Positions 53,985-62,889 of a stretch of 64,000 bases of DNA are shown here, one piece after another (positions within the stretch are counted from its first letter, which is position 1; each line of letters begins with the position of its first letter). The position numbers and the translations under genes are program-made. Below the pieces are notes generated by a model that was not told the DNA's origin, made no database searches, and saw only the letters and a list, made by a program, of their open reading frames with translations. This DNA comes from Devosia ureilytica. GTDB lineage: Bacteria > Pseudomonadota > Alphaproteobacteria > Rhizobiales > Devosiaceae. The stretch spans positions 1 to 64,000 of the forward strand of contig NZ_JAMZCU010000003.1 in assembly GCF_024273195.1 (NCBI RefSeq), given 5' to 3'.

Positions 53985-54028
53985 CGCCGTTCTTTGGGCC
54001 GCTTTGCTGGCTCAAAGAACGGCGTTTT
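53985..54028 (+). terminator. intrinsic terminator of purL
   Basis: CGCCGTTCTTTG (53,985-53,996) pairs with CAAAGAACGGCG (54,013-54,024), followed by four T residues. The 12-bp stem encloses a 16-base loop. It lies 30 bases after the purL stop and just before the next gene's ribosome site. Confidence 0.85.
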
Positions 54029-54039
54029 CTAAGGAATTG

Positions 54040-54639
54040 ATGATGAAGTACAATGCTGTCGCGGCACTGGCCGTCCTGAGCCTTGTCCTTTCTCCCGCAC
54101 TGGCGGCGGCGCAAAGCGTGGTTGTCACACGCTCCGTCCTGCCGGCCCTGCCCTATACGCTGATCTATCCCGAACCCATGATCGCCTCCGGCGGCGGCGC
54201 AGATCCCCTGGTCATCAATCACCCCGAGGCGCCCCTGCAGTGCGAAATGCGGGTCGTGCCGGTGGAAGACACCGGCTGGACCGCCGAGACTGCGCTGGAC
54301 CAGATCAATGACGGCGACGTGGCCACCTCCTGGGCCGAAATCATGCCGGGCTTTGTCATGGGCGCCAAGGGCATAACGTCCTACCAGGATGCCACGGCGC
54401 TGATCTATGACGGCAGCAGCCCGGAATCAGCCATGGGCGTGCCCTTGACCGTGGTGCACACAGAGACGGTCTCCAATGGCCGCGGCTATATTCTCGACTG
54501 CCTCTATGCCACCGCTGAGGCCGAACAGGCACGGCCTATCGTCGATTTCATCATCGCCAATTTTGCCACAAAGCTGGACGCCGAATGCTGCATCGGCGCG
54601 ACAGTGGCCCCTGAGCAAGAGACGACACCTGCGCAATAG
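54040..54639 (+). CDS. secreted protein of unknown function
   Basis: A 199-residue protein with a clear Sec signal peptide (AVAALAVLSLVLSPALAAAQ, cleavage after ALAAA near residue 24). The mature part has three or four cysteines (LQCEMRVVPVEDTGWTAE; LDCLYATAEAE; AECCIGA), suggesting disulfides in the periplasm. AAGGAATTG precedes the ATG at 54,040. I recognise no family. Confidence 0.8.
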   Translation: MMKYNAVAALAVLSLVLSPALAAAQSVVVTRSVLPALPYTLIYPEPMIASGGGADPLVINHPEAPLQCEMRVVPVEDTGWTAETALDQINDGDVATSWAEIMPGFVMGAKGITSYQDATALIYDGSSPESAMGVPLTVVHTETVSNGRGYILDCLYATAEAEQARPIVDFIIANFATKLDAECCIGATVAPEQETTPAQ

Positions 54640-54731
54640 CGCTGGTTGAAGACGCTTCTTCCGCATGCCATATCAATGACATCGGCTCAGGTTTCGACCC
54701 AGCCACCATTTACGACAGCGGGAGACAGCAC

Positions 54732-54965
54732 ATGGCCATGGACGCAAGCGAAATCGAGCGCCGCATCAAGGCCGCCCTGCCCGATGCCGATATTGAAATC
54801 CGCGATCTGGCCGGTGACGGCGACCATTGGGCCGCCACGGTGAAATCCGAGCAGTTCCGGGGCAAGACCCGGGTGCAGCAGCACAAGCAGGTCTATGAGA
54901 GCCTGCAGGGCGACATGGGCGGCGCACTGCATGCCCTGGCCCTCCAGACAGTCGTCCCGGACTGA
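54732..54965 (+). CDS. bolA: BolA family protein
   Basis: A 77-residue BolA-fold protein (DASEIERRIKAALPDADIEI, GDHWAATVKSEQFRGK, HKQVYESLQGDMGG). Members with this short C-terminus partner the monothiol glutaredoxin GrxD in binding a [2Fe-2S] cluster through the conserved His. grxD lies 1.4 kb downstream on the same strand, which supports this pairing. Three small genes lie between them. Confidence 0.93.
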   Translation: MAMDASEIERRIKAALPDADIEIRDLAGDGDHWAATVKSEQFRGKTRVQQHKQVYESLQGDMGGALHALALQTVVPD

Positions 54966-54968
54966 TCC

Positions 54969-55280
54969 GTGTCCGGGCTGCGCGATTCCCTCGACCTGAT
55001 CCGCATGGTTCGGCCAGAGGCCGGCACCGCAGCCCTCGATCATGAAATCCAGGCCGAGCGCGCCAATTCGCTGAGCGCCGCCGAACGGCGCGTCATCAAG
55101 GCGCTGGCGGAATTGAAATCGGGCGCGGACCGGCTGGCTGAAGCACGTGAGGCCGTCTGGGCCTATTTCGTGCAGCGCGAACTGATCGGCTTCCGCCGGC
55201 ACACTGACGTCATCCTCGATCTCGGCATCCCGCCAGAAGTGCTCAACGGATTGGGCGCCATGCCGGGCAAGGGCCGATGA
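54969..55280 (+). CDS. small protein, probably DUF6665 family
   Basis: A 103-residue helical protein from a GTG start 3 bases after bolA. It has ANSLSAAERRVIKALAELKS, then EAVWAYFVQRELIGFRRHTD and a closing YGIP-type segment (LGIPPEVLNGLG). This pattern resembles the DUF6665 group of unknown function; the family name is from memory. It overlaps the HIT gene by 4 bases. Confidence 0.65.
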   Translation: MSGLRDSLDLIRMVRPEAGTAALDHEIQAERANSLSAAERRVIKALAELKSGADRLAEAREAVWAYFVQRELIGFRRHTDVILDLGIPPEVLNGLGAMPGKGR

Positions 55281-55669
55281 GCGAACAAGCCTGCCGATTC
55301 TGCCTGCACAATCAGTTGCTATCCGACGCACCTATTTTCGAGACGGAACGCTTCTACGTCCTCAGGAGCAATGACCCCGCCCTACCTCACTCGACCATGG
55401 TCATTCCGCGGCGACATGGCACGACACCGCTCGAAATGGACGCGGCAGAATGGGTCGAGCTGCCAATGGCCATCGAAGGCGCCCGACAGGCATTGGGTTC
55501 GTGGGCGCCTGACGGCTATACGATCGGCTGGAATGTGGGTGCCGTTGCCGGGCAAACGGTGGACCACACGCATTTGCATGTCATCGCCCGCTTCAAAGAT
55601 GAGCCAATGGCTGGCAAGGGCATCCGCCACCCCCTGAAAAAAGCACTTCGTCAGGACCACAACGCATGA
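55277..55669 (+). CDS. HIT family protein
   Basis: A 130-residue histidine-triad nucleotide-binding protein. The catalytic triad is HTHLHVIAR near residue 97, and zinc-type residues occur in CRFCLHN at the N-terminus. Family members hydrolyse AMP- or dinucleoside-linked substrates. It overlaps both neighbours by 4 bases (ATGA), placing it firmly in the bolA-HAD operon. Confidence 0.92.
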   Translation: MSEQACRFCLHNQLLSDAPIFETERFYVLRSNDPALPHSTMVIPRRHGTTPLEMDAAEWVELPMAIEGARQALGSWAPDGYTIGWNVGAVAGQTVDHTHLHVIARFKDEPMAGKGIRHPLKKALRQDHNA

Positions 55670-56292
55670 CCCGCGCCCTTGTTTTCGACGTTGATGGCGT
55701 GCTGGTGCATGGCTATCACGCCCGACCGGATCGACAGCGCCGTTGGGACGAAAATCTCTTGATTGACCTGGGCGTCGATCCCGACCGCTTCCGCGAGGAG
55801 TTCATCTTCGACATCTTCATCAAGAAGGTGGTCATTGGTGAGATGGCGTTGATCGAGGCCCTGGACAAGCGGCTCCCCGGCCTGGGCTACAAAGGCTCGC
55901 CCATGGCGTTCGCCCAGTACTGGCTGGCCAACGACAGCACGCTGAACACTGAACTGCTTGACGCCATCCGCACGCTCAAGGCCCGAAGCGATGTGCGCCT
56001 TTTCATCGCCACCAACCAGGACCACATGCGCGCCCAATGGCTGTGGCAAACGCTGGGCCTGGGCGAAATTTTCGAGGACATCTTCTATTCGGCCCGCATT
56101 GGCATGACCAAGGCGCACAAGGGCTTCTTTGCGTTTGCCGATGAGCGAATGGGACGTTTTGACCAGCCGCCGCTGTTTTTCGACGACACGCAGAAGGTCA
56201 TTGATGTGGCGCAAACGGCCGGATGGGACGCGGTGCTATTCGACACCAACGACCAATTCTTCGCTCACCCCTGGGTGAAGGCGAGGCTCTAA
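55666..56292 (+). CDS. HAD family hydrolase
   Basis: A 208-residue HAD-superfamily phosphatase. Motif I is VFDVDGVLV at residues 5-13 (nucleophile Asp), motif II IATNQD near 106, motif III Lys in GMTKAHKGF and motif IV FFDDTQKVID near 172. The cap is of the small helical type. Substrate unknown. It overlaps the HIT gene by 4 bases. Confidence 0.92.
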   Translation: MTRALVFDVDGVLVHGYHARPDRQRRWDENLLIDLGVDPDRFREEFIFDIFIKKVVIGEMALIEALDKRLPGLGYKGSPMAFAQYWLANDSTLNTELLDAIRTLKARSDVRLFIATNQDHMRAQWLWQTLGLGEIFEDIFYSARIGMTKAHKGFFAFADERMGRFDQPPLFFDDTQKVIDVAQTAGWDAVLFDTNDQFFAHPWVKARL

Positions 56293-56385
56293 CCAATGCG
56301 TCGCACTCGACAGCGGCAAAGTCCTATCCTATTTAAAGGCGAATTCAGCCGGCCCTTGAAACCGGACTTTTGAAAGGCTCCTCCC

Positions 56386-56721
56386 ATGACCGACATCAAT
56401 GCCTTCATCGACGACAAGGTAAAGAACAACGACGTTTTCCTGTTCATGAAAGGCTCCCCGGACTTTCCGCAGTGCGGCTTTTCCGGCCAGGTCGTCCAGA
56501 TCCTGAACTACCTCGGCGTCGACTATTCCAGCGCCAATGTGCTCGAAAGCGAAGAACTGCGCGACGGCATTAAGGCCTATACCAACTGGCCAACCATCCC
56601 CCAGCTCTACGTCAAGGGTGAGTTCGTCGGCGGCGCCGATATTGTGCGCGAAATGTTCCAGTCGGGCGAATTGCAGACCCATCTCCAGCAGGCAGGCCTA
56701 GAGGTCAAGCAAAGCGCCTGA
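56386..56721 (+). CDS. grxD: monothiol glutaredoxin, Grx4 type
   Basis: A 111-residue monothiol glutaredoxin that binds and transfers [2Fe-2S] clusters with glutathione. The CGFS active site is in [10 protein letters not shown] near residue 27, and the downstream [20 protein letters not shown] segment is typical. It pairs functionally with BolA. GGCTCC is a weak ribosome site; the spacing from the HAD gene (93 bases) allows its own promoter. Confidence 0.97.
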   Translation: MTDINAFIDDKVKNNDVFLFMKGSPDFPQCGFSGQVVQILNYLGVDYSSANVLESEELRDGIKAYTNWPTIPQLYVKGEFVGGADIVREMFQSGELQTHLQQAGLEVKQSA

Positions 56722-56750
56722 TCGCGCCAGCGTTGAATCAGATTTTGAAG

Positions 56751-56779
56751 GCTCAGCCCTAACAGGCTGGGCTTTCTTG
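56751..56779 (+). terminator. intrinsic terminator of grxD
   Basis: GCTCAGCC (56,751-56,758) pairs with GGCTGGGC (56,765-56,772), followed by TTTCTTG and more T. It lies 29 bases after the grxD stop. Confidence 0.8.
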
Positions 56780-56830
56780 TTTTATTCTGGCTCAATTGTG
56801 ATGCCCTGATCCTCACCACCGCGCCGCCCC

Positions 56831-56895
56831 CGGACTTGAGCCGAGGGCCAGCTGGAACAAACTCGAGGTCGAGAATGGTCCTCGGATCAAGTCCG
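56831..56895. repeat. palindromic Rhizobiales-type intergenic repeat
   Basis: CGGACTTGAGCCGAGGGCCA (56,831-56,850) is mirrored by TGGTCCTCGGATCAAGTCCG (56,876-56,895) with one or two mismatches. This GGACTTGA-x-CCGAGG word is a frequent intergenic palindrome in Rhizobiales. It fills most of the 314-base gap between grxD and the MFS gene; no other gene is visible there. Confidence 0.7.
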
Positions 56896-57035
56896 TGGAC
56901 GATTCAGCGAGGGCGGAATCTCGGACCTTGAACTGCCTCCCATCACAAACTCTGATCACCTGCATCAGCTTTTATCGCTTTGCGTGATGAGAAGCGGGGC
57001 GTAGATTGCGCGAAGCTCCTTTCGAGATTCCCGCC

Positions 57036-58253
57036 ATGACCGTCACAGCCGTTCGCCCAGCAGTCCCTCTGCCGCTCGTCATCATTGCTGGCTGCATCAT
57101 TGCCGCCATCGGCTTTGGCACGCGCGGATCGTTCGGCCTGTTCACCCTGCCGGTCACCGAGGACCTGGGCCTCAGCCGCGAGCAATGGGGCATGGCCATG
57201 GCCATCCAGAACCTGGCCTGGGGTCTGGCGCAGCCCTTCGCCGGCGCCATGGCTGACCGTTATGGCTCGGGCCGCGTACTGGCCGTGGGTGGTGTCATCT
57301 ATGCGCTGGGCGTGCTCGGCATGGCATTCTCGCCCGATACGCTGACCATGACGCTGACCGCAGGCGTCGTCACCGGCGTCGGCATTGCCATTGCTTCATT
57401 CGGCGTGGTCATGGCCGCCTTCGGCCGCGTCGTGCCGGCGGAAAAGCGCAGCTTTGTCTTCGGAATCGCCACGGCGGCCTCCTCGGCTGGCCAGTTCATA
57501 TTTGCGCCGCTCGGCCAGGGCTTCATCTCCGCCTTCGGCTGGCAGATGGCGCTGGTCTATATCGCGATCCTGCTGTTGCTGATCATTCCACTCTCGGCCG
57601 CCCTGCGCGGACGCACCGAATCTGTTCCAGGCCAGGCCGACCTGCCCTTCATGCAGGCGCTGTCGCGCGCCTGGGGCTATGGCTCATACCGGCTGCTGGT
57701 GATCGGCTTTTTCGTCTGCGGATTCCACCTGGCCTTTATCAATGTGCATATGCCCGCCTATCTGGTGCAGTGCGGTCTGTCGCCGGAAGTTGGCAGCTGG
57801 ACTATTGCTGTCATCGGGCTTTTCAACATTGTCGGATCGCTCCTGTCCGGTTGGCTTGGCAGTCGCCTGCCCAAGCAGATGTTGCTGGCCGCGATCTATT
57901 TCCTCCGCGCCATCCTGATTGCCGCCTTCCTGCTCTTTCCGGTGAGCGAGATCACCGCCTATGCCTTCGCCGCAGGCATGGGCCTGCTCTGGCTCTCCAC
58001 CGTGCCGCTGACGGCGGGTCTCGTGACCCTGTTTTTCGGGCCACGCTACATGGGCATGCTTTATGGCATCGCCTTCCTCAGCCATCAGGTCGGCTCCTTT
58101 GTCGGCGTCTGGCTGGGCGGCTACGTTTATGACATGACCGGCGCCTACGACCTGGTCTGGTACATCGGCATTCTGCTCGGCCTCGCATCCGCCGCGATTC
58201 ACATCCCGATCAACGAGCGCACCGACGGCAATTTCGCGCTCAGGCCAGCCTGA
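57036..58253 (+). CDS. MFS transporter
   Basis: A 405-residue transporter with 12 hydrophobic helices. The loop 2-3 motif is FAGAMADRYGSGRVLAVGG and the N-terminal FGTRGSFGLFTLPVTEDLG resembles the MCT/OFA-like group that carries small acids. Substrate unknown. The ATG at 57,036 was chosen because the first helix follows shortly after; an earlier start would add unconserved residues. Confidence 0.88.
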   Translation: MTVTAVRPAVPLPLVIIAGCIIAAIGFGTRGSFGLFTLPVTEDLGLSREQWGMAMAIQNLAWGLAQPFAGAMADRYGSGRVLAVGGVIYALGVLGMAFSPDTLTMTLTAGVVTGVGIAIASFGVVMAAFGRVVPAEKRSFVFGIATAASSAGQFIFAPLGQGFISAFGWQMALVYIAILLLLIIPLSAALRGRTESVPGQADLPFMQALSRAWGYGSYRLLVIGFFVCGFHLAFINVHMPAYLVQCGLSPEVGSWTIAVIGLFNIVGSLLSGWLGSRLPKQMLLAAIYFLRAILIAAFLLFPVSEITAYAFAAGMGLLWLSTVPLTAGLVTLFFGPRYMGMLYGIAFLSHQVGSFVGVWLGGYVYDMTGAYDLVWYIGILLGLASAAIHIPINERTDGNFALRPA

Positions 58254-58379
58254 GCCCATTTGAGCGGCTCGGGCTTCCATCGGCTTTTGCCGATTGAAGG
58301 CTTGCCAAAGATGAACAACGGGTCCATGGTCCGGCCAATCCTTTCGGCCGGCATCCTTCGGCTTTGATGAGTTTCAAAC

Positions 58380-59636
58380 ATGTCCGATCACTTTACGCGG
58401 GTTCTCTCGCGCCCTGAATTCATTGCTTTGATGGCCGCCTTAATGGCCCTCAATGCGCTGGCCATCGACGTCATGCTGCCCGCCCTGCCCTATATGGGCG
58501 AGGCCCTTGGCATCAGCCACGAGAACGAACGACAGTTTGTCATCACTGCCTATATGATCGGCATGGGCGTGGCCCAGCTGGCCTTCGGGCCGCTGACTGA
58601 CCGGTTCGGGCGCCGCGCGCCGCTGCTGGCTGGTATTGGCGTCTATATCGTCGCGGTCATCTTCGCCGCCTTTGCGCCCAGCTTCACCATGCTGCTGGTG
58701 CTGCGCTTCATCCAGGGCCTTGGCGCCGCCAGCGTGCGCGTGATCACCACCGCCGTGGTGCGCGACCGGTATTCGGGCCGCGAAATGGCCGAGGTCATGT
58801 CGCTGGTCTTCATGGTGTTCATGGCCATCCCCGTGATCGCCCCCAGCATCGGCCAGGTGCTGCTGCTGACCGGCCCCTGGCAGACCATCTTCATCTTCAT
58901 GGGTGGCCTCGCCGCGGCTTTCTGGGCCTGGACCTTCTTCCGCCTGCCCGAGACCCTGCCGCTCGACAAGCGCCGCCCGCTCAGCCTCAAGGGCGTCACT
59001 GACGGTTTCCGCATCGTCTTTACCAATCGCGTGGCCATTTCCTACGGGCTGGCCGGCACGTTCCTGTTTGGTGCGCTGTTCGGCTTCATCAGCTCATCCC
59101 AGCAGATCTATGTCGATATCTATGGGCTGGGCGTCTATTTCCCCGTCGCCTTCGCGGCCATGGCGGGGCTGATGGCGGTGTCGTCCTTCACCAATTCCAA
59201 GGTGGTGCGGCGGCTCGGCATGCGGCGCCTGTCGCATGGCGCCATGCTGACTTTCACCGGTGTCTCGGGCATCTGGGTGGCCTTCGCCCTCTCCGGCTTC
59301 CTGCCGCTCTGGCTGTTCTTCGGCCTCTTGTGCATCATCATGTTCTCGTTTGGCTGGTCCGCCTCGAACATGAACTCGCTCTCGATGGAGCCGCTTGGCG
59401 CCGTCGCCGGCACGGCCGCATCGGTCTTCGGCTTTATCCAGACGGTGGGCGGCGCGCTGATCGGTGGCTATATCGGCCAGCTGTTCAACGGCACCACCAT
59501 TCCGGCCGCTGTGGGCTATTTCTCCATGGGCGCCGTGGCGCTGGTGTTCATCCTGATCGCCGAGAAGGGCCGGCTGTTCGGCGTCGGCGAGCAATATGCC
59601 GAAGCCAAGGGCGCCCCGGTGATGGACGCCCACTAG
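58380..59636 (+). CDS. Bcr/CflA-type multidrug MFS exporter
   Basis: A 418-residue DHA1 exporter with 12 helices. ALNALAIDVMLPALPYMGEALG in helix 1 and GPLTDRFGRRAPLLAGIGVY in loop 2-3 are the family hallmarks, with an RFIQGLGAASVRVITTAVVRDRY segment in helix 4. The family exports drugs such as bicyclomycin and chloramphenicol; the natural substrate is unknown. It lies after another MFS gene but 126 bases apart. Confidence 0.92.
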   Translation: MSDHFTRVLSRPEFIALMAALMALNALAIDVMLPALPYMGEALGISHENERQFVITAYMIGMGVAQLAFGPLTDRFGRRAPLLAGIGVYIVAVIFAAFAPSFTMLLVLRFIQGLGAASVRVITTAVVRDRYSGREMAEVMSLVFMVFMAIPVIAPSIGQVLLLTGPWQTIFIFMGGLAAAFWAWTFFRLPETLPLDKRRPLSLKGVTDGFRIVFTNRVAISYGLAGTFLFGALFGFISSSQQIYVDIYGLGVYFPVAFAAMAGLMAVSSFTNSKVVRRLGMRRLSHGAMLTFTGVSGIWVAFALSGFLPLWLFFGLLCIIMFSFGWSASNMNSLSMEPLGAVAGTAASVFGFIQTVGGALIGGYIGQLFNGTTIPAAVGYFSMGAVALVFILIAEKGRLFGVGEQYAEAKGAPVMDAH

Positions 59637-59639
59637 GCA

Positions 59640-60266
59640 TCACGCCTCGGCCGGTCCCGGAAGTTCAAACTGGGACCGGTCGGCATAGATATGATCGACC
59701 AGTCCCCAGTCGCGCGCTTCCGTCGGGGACATGTAGCGGTCCCGCTCCAGCGCCGCCTCGACCTCCTCATAGCTGCGCCCGCAATGCCGGGCATAGATGG
59801 TGTTGGTGAGACGCTTGAGCCTGAGGCTTTCCTCGGCATGGATCATGATATCGGTCACCTTGCCCTGATAGCCGCCTGAAGGCTGGTGCAGCATGATGGA
59901 CGCACTGGGCAGGCAGGCCCGGTGACCGGCTGCGCCCGCCGCCAGGATCAGCGTCGCCGCCGAAGCCGCCATGCCCATGCACAATGTGCCCACCGGCGCC
60001 TTGATGAACTGCATGGTGTCGTACATCGCCAGGGCCGCAGTCACCACGCCGCCGGGCGAGTTGATGTAGAGATAGATCGGCTTGGCCGGGTTTTCCGCTT
60101 CCAGAAACAACAGCTGTGCATTGATCAGCGAGGCCATGTTGTCCTCGATCTGGCCGTTGACGAAGATGATCCGCTCGCGCAGCAGCCGCGAATAGATATC
60201 GAAGGCGCGTTCGCCCCGGCTCGAATTTTCAACGACCATAGGGACGAGTTGCATCATGTCGCGCAT
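59640..60266 (-). CDS. clpP: ClpP-family protease subunit
   Basis: A 208-residue proteolytic subunit of a Clp protease. The catalytic Ser is in GMAASAAT near residue 101, His in [11 protein letters not shown] near 126, and Asp in [16 protein letters not shown] near 175. The GMAASAAT form differs from the common GQAASMGA, which suggests a paralogue of the main ClpP. AAGGAG precedes the ATG. No clpX or tig lies beside it, unlike the main clpP operon. Confidence 0.9.
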   Translation of the reverse strand: MRDMMQLVPMVVENSSRGERAFDIYSRLLRERIIFVNGQIEDNMASLINAQLLFLEAENPAKPIYLYINSPGGVVTAALAMYDTMQFIKAPVGTLCMGMAASAATLILAAGAAGHRACLPSASIMLHQPSGGYQGKVTDIMIHAEESLRLKRLTNTIYARHCGRSYEEVEAALERDRYMSPTEARDWGLVDHIYADRSQFELPGPAEA

Positions 60267-60311
60267 GGGCGATCTCCTTGGGTTTGGCGATGGGGGCGGA
60301 AGTGGGAGCGG

Positions 60312-60656
60312 TCAGGCGGCCAGCAGCATGGCCGGCCCGGCCCTCTCGTTGTTATTGGCGGCCACCGGCACGGCGACCGGGGCATGGGTGAGGCGGAACC
60401 AGGTGCCGCCATCGGCCTGGGGCGTCAGCTCGAAGGTGACAAGGCTTTCCTGCGGATCGGCAGCTGCGCCCTGACCGGGATCCCGCCAGCGGTATGTGAG
60501 GCTTTTGTTCTCGTCCGAGGCGACGATATCGAGCTGTGTGTCGGCAGGTTTCTGCAGCCAGCGCTCGATATATTCGGGGATGGTCAGGGCCCGCCAGACC
60601 ATCTCGGGCGGCGCGTCGAGCGCGGTTTCAAACACCAGTTCGTCCGTCTCGCTCAT
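60312..60656 (-). CDS. SRPBCC (AHSA1-like) domain protein
   Basis: A 114-residue protein with the START/SRPBCC fold. LVFETALDAPPEMVWRALTIPEYIERWL at its start and TFELTPQADGGTWFRLTH near residue 75 are typical of AHSA1-like proteins. It overlaps the ArsR gene by 4 bases, a standard ArsR-SRPBCC pair. The ligand is unknown. Confidence 0.9.
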   Translation of the reverse strand: MSETDELVFETALDAPPEMVWRALTIPEYIERWLQKPADTQLDIVASDENKSLTYRWRDPGQGAAADPQESLVTFELTPQADGGTWFRLTHAPVAVPVAANNNERAGPAMLLAA

Positions 60657-60967
60657 TGATCCATCTCCCTCAAGAGGTCCTTCAGGTTATCGATGCGGCT
60701 TGGCCAGAAGGCGCGATAGCGGGCCAACCAGGCATGGAGCGGCGCAAAGCCTTCTGGATCGACGCGATAATGCGCATAACGTCCTTCCCGCCGCTCGCTG
60801 ACCAGACCAGCTCCGCGCAACACGGCCAGATGCTGGCTCATGGCTGGCTGGGTGATGGCAAAGCCTTCCCGCAAGTCCGTCGCCGTCGCCTCGCCCGCCG
60901 AAAGGCGTTCGAGAATAGCCCTTCGGGTGGGATCGGACAGGACCTTGAAGATTTCGATCTCGCTCAT
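60653..60967 (-). CDS. ArsR-family winged-helix regulator
   Basis: A 104-residue regulator with EIFKVLSDPTRRAILERL at the start, recognition helix ITQPAMSQHLAVLRGAGLV and beta-wing ERREGRYAHYRV. It has no metal-binding cysteines, so it belongs to the non-metal group paired with SRPBCC proteins. It probably represses its own operon. Confidence 0.93.
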   Translation of the reverse strand: MSEIEIFKVLSDPTRRAILERLSAGEATATDLREGFAITQPAMSQHLAVLRGAGLVSERREGRYAHYRVDPEGFAPLHAWLARYRAFWPSRIDNLKDLLREMDQ

Positions 60968-61035
60968 GCGTTACACATAAGCACATACTTATGAGTCGTG
61001 ACAAGGGGCAGATCGTTGAACGCCAAGCGACAGCC

Positions 61036-61848
61036 TCAGACTGCAAAGACCTCGCGGCGCAGTTCGTCCCAGCTGTTCTGATCGGGGGCAACCAGCAGGC
61101 CACCACCCAGATCGCTGGGGCGATAGGCCGAGCCATCGAACTTGGCAACATGAGCGCCGCATTCGCGCATGATCAATGCCCCGCCGACATGGTCCCAGGG
61201 CATGAGCTTGTTATACATCAGGAAATGCACATTGCCCCCGGCGGCCAGACGATATTCGTGGCCGGCGCAACGGTAATTGGCGAACATCTTGACCTTGGCC
61301 AGATTGCCCATCACCCGGGCGCGTGCGTCGGGCGGCAGGAATGAGGTCGAGGCCAGACCGCCCATTTCCTCGAGCGGTACAGCATCGGCAAACTTCTGCC
61401 GTACCATGCGACCATCGGGGAAAGCCAGAAACGCGCCACACCCCTTTTCGGCCATCAGCACATCGCCGCCCAGCGGGTCATAGATGACACCAGCCACGGG
61501 CTCGCCGTTCTGCACCACCGCAGCCATGACCGCGAACAGTGGCAGGCCCCCGGCGAAATTGTAGGTTCCATCAACGGGATCGACGAAAATCACGATTTGA
61601 TCGTCGAGGTTGCTTTCCAGCAGTTTCGGATTGGCGGCAACCGCCTCTTCGCCAATCACCAGATAGTCTGGCCGATGCGCTTTGATGGCAGCGGTTATGA
61701 CCCGCTCGGCCCCGACGTCTGCCTCGGTGACGAGGTCGAATGCGCCGGTCTTGGTCTTGATCATGCCTTCGTCCAGCCGCCGGAAGCGCGGCATGATCTC
61801 CTCCTGCGCTGCCTGTTTCAGGATGGCGGCGAGACGATCGATATTCAT
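61036..61848 (-). CDS. inositol monophosphatase family protein
   Basis: A 270-residue metal-dependent sugar-phosphatase-type enzyme. IGEEAV near residue 70, the metal motif VDPVDGTYNFAGG near 93 and the second motif WDHVGGALIMRECG near 218 are all present. The family includes inositol, fructose-1,6- and histidinol phosphatases; the exact substrate is not clear. It lies 4 bases downstream of ttcA. Confidence 0.9.
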   Translation of the reverse strand: MNIDRLAAILKQAAQEEIMPRFRRLDEGMIKTKTGAFDLVTEADVGAERVITAAIKAHRPDYLVIGEEAVAANPKLLESNLDDQIVIFVDPVDGTYNFAGGLPLFAVMAAVVQNGEPVAGVIYDPLGGDVLMAEKGCGAFLAFPDGRMVRQKFADAVPLEEMGGLASTSFLPPDARARVMGNLAKVKMFANYRCAGHEYRLAAGGNVHFLMYNKLMPWDHVGGALIMRECGAHVAKFDGSAYRPSDLGGGLLVAPDQNSWDELRREVFAV

Positions 61849-61852
61849 GGGC

Positions 61853-62722
61853 TCAGGCGTCCTTTGGCTTGATGGAAAGACCTGCGAAATCGAACAGGCG
61901 CGGGTCGAGCATATGGCTGGGATTGATATTGCCCAGCGCGCGGATCATCACGTCCTTGCGGCCGGGCATCGCGCGTTCCATGTCGGTCAACATGGCCTTG
62001 GTGACATTGCGCTGCAGCCCGTCCTGGGAGCCACAGAGGTCACACGGAATGATCGGGAAGGCCATTGCGTCCGAAAAGCGCTGCAAATCTTCTTCGGCGC
62101 AATAGATCAGCGGGCGCAGCACTTCGAGGTCTCCCTCGTCATTGACCAGCTTTGGCGGCATGGCCGCAAGCTTGCCGCCATGGAACAGGTTCATGAAGAA
62201 GGTTTCGAGACTGTCGTCGCGATGGTGCCCCAGAACCAGCGCCGTGCACCCTTCCTCCCGCGCGATGCGATAGAGATTGCCGCGCCGCAGCCGGGAACAG
62301 AGCGAGCAATAGGTCGCGCCCTGGGGCAGCTTGTCGGTGACGATGGAATAAGTGTCCTGATATTCGATGCGATGCTCGATGCCGAGGCCGGTCAGGAATT
62401 CGGGCAGGATATGCTTGGGAAAGTTCGGCTGGCCCTGGTCGAGATTACAGGCCAGCAGCTCAACTGGAAGCAGGCCGCGCCACTTGAGGTCGAGCAGCAG
62501 GGCCAGGAGGCCATAGCTGTCCTTGCCGCCCGATAGGGCAATCAGCCACTTCTCGCCCGGCCGCACCATGGCGAACTTTTCCAGCGCCTCGCGGGTATTG
62601 CGGATCAGGCGCTTCCTGAGCTTGTTGAACTCCACCGAGCGCGGCGCATGAGCATAGATCGGATGGGCGCCAGTATCGGCGTCATCATCTGGCGTGGCGG
62701 GGGCGTCCATCACCGCAGTCAT
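61853..62722 (-). CDS. ttcA: tRNA 2-thiocytidine synthetase TtcA
   Basis: Thiolates cytidine 32 of tRNAs using a [4Fe-4S] cluster. The 289-residue protein has the PP-loop [11 protein letters not shown] near residue 65 and two cysteine pairs, YCSLCSR near 139 and [14 protein letters not shown] near 225, that hold the cluster. The N-terminal 20 acidic residues are variable. The phosphatase gene follows after 4 bases, so they are likely co-transcribed. Confidence 0.95.
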   Translation of the reverse strand: MTAVMDAPATPDDDADTGAHPIYAHAPRSVEFNKLRKRLIRNTREALEKFAMVRPGEKWLIALSGGKDSYGLLALLLDLKWRGLLPVELLACNLDQGQPNFPKHILPEFLTGLGIEHRIEYQDTYSIVTDKLPQGATYCSLCSRLRRGNLYRIAREEGCTALVLGHHRDDSLETFFMNLFHGGKLAAMPPKLVNDEGDLEVLRPLIYCAEEDLQRFSDAMAFPIIPCDLCGSQDGLQRNVTKAMLTDMERAMPGRKDVMIRALGNINPSHMLDPRLFDFAGLSIKPKDA

Positions 62723-62889
62723 GGCGAAACTCTCGTTTGGGGCGTTGCGTAGCTGATAGCGTCCCTTGGCCGGTAATGAAAGTCAAAGCGGCGGTGCACA
62801 ACCTTACCAAAGCTTAACTTCGGCTCCTTGTTTTAAGCCGTTTGCCACAGTTAGATGACACCATCGTCCCGACACCCAGGAGTCTCCCG

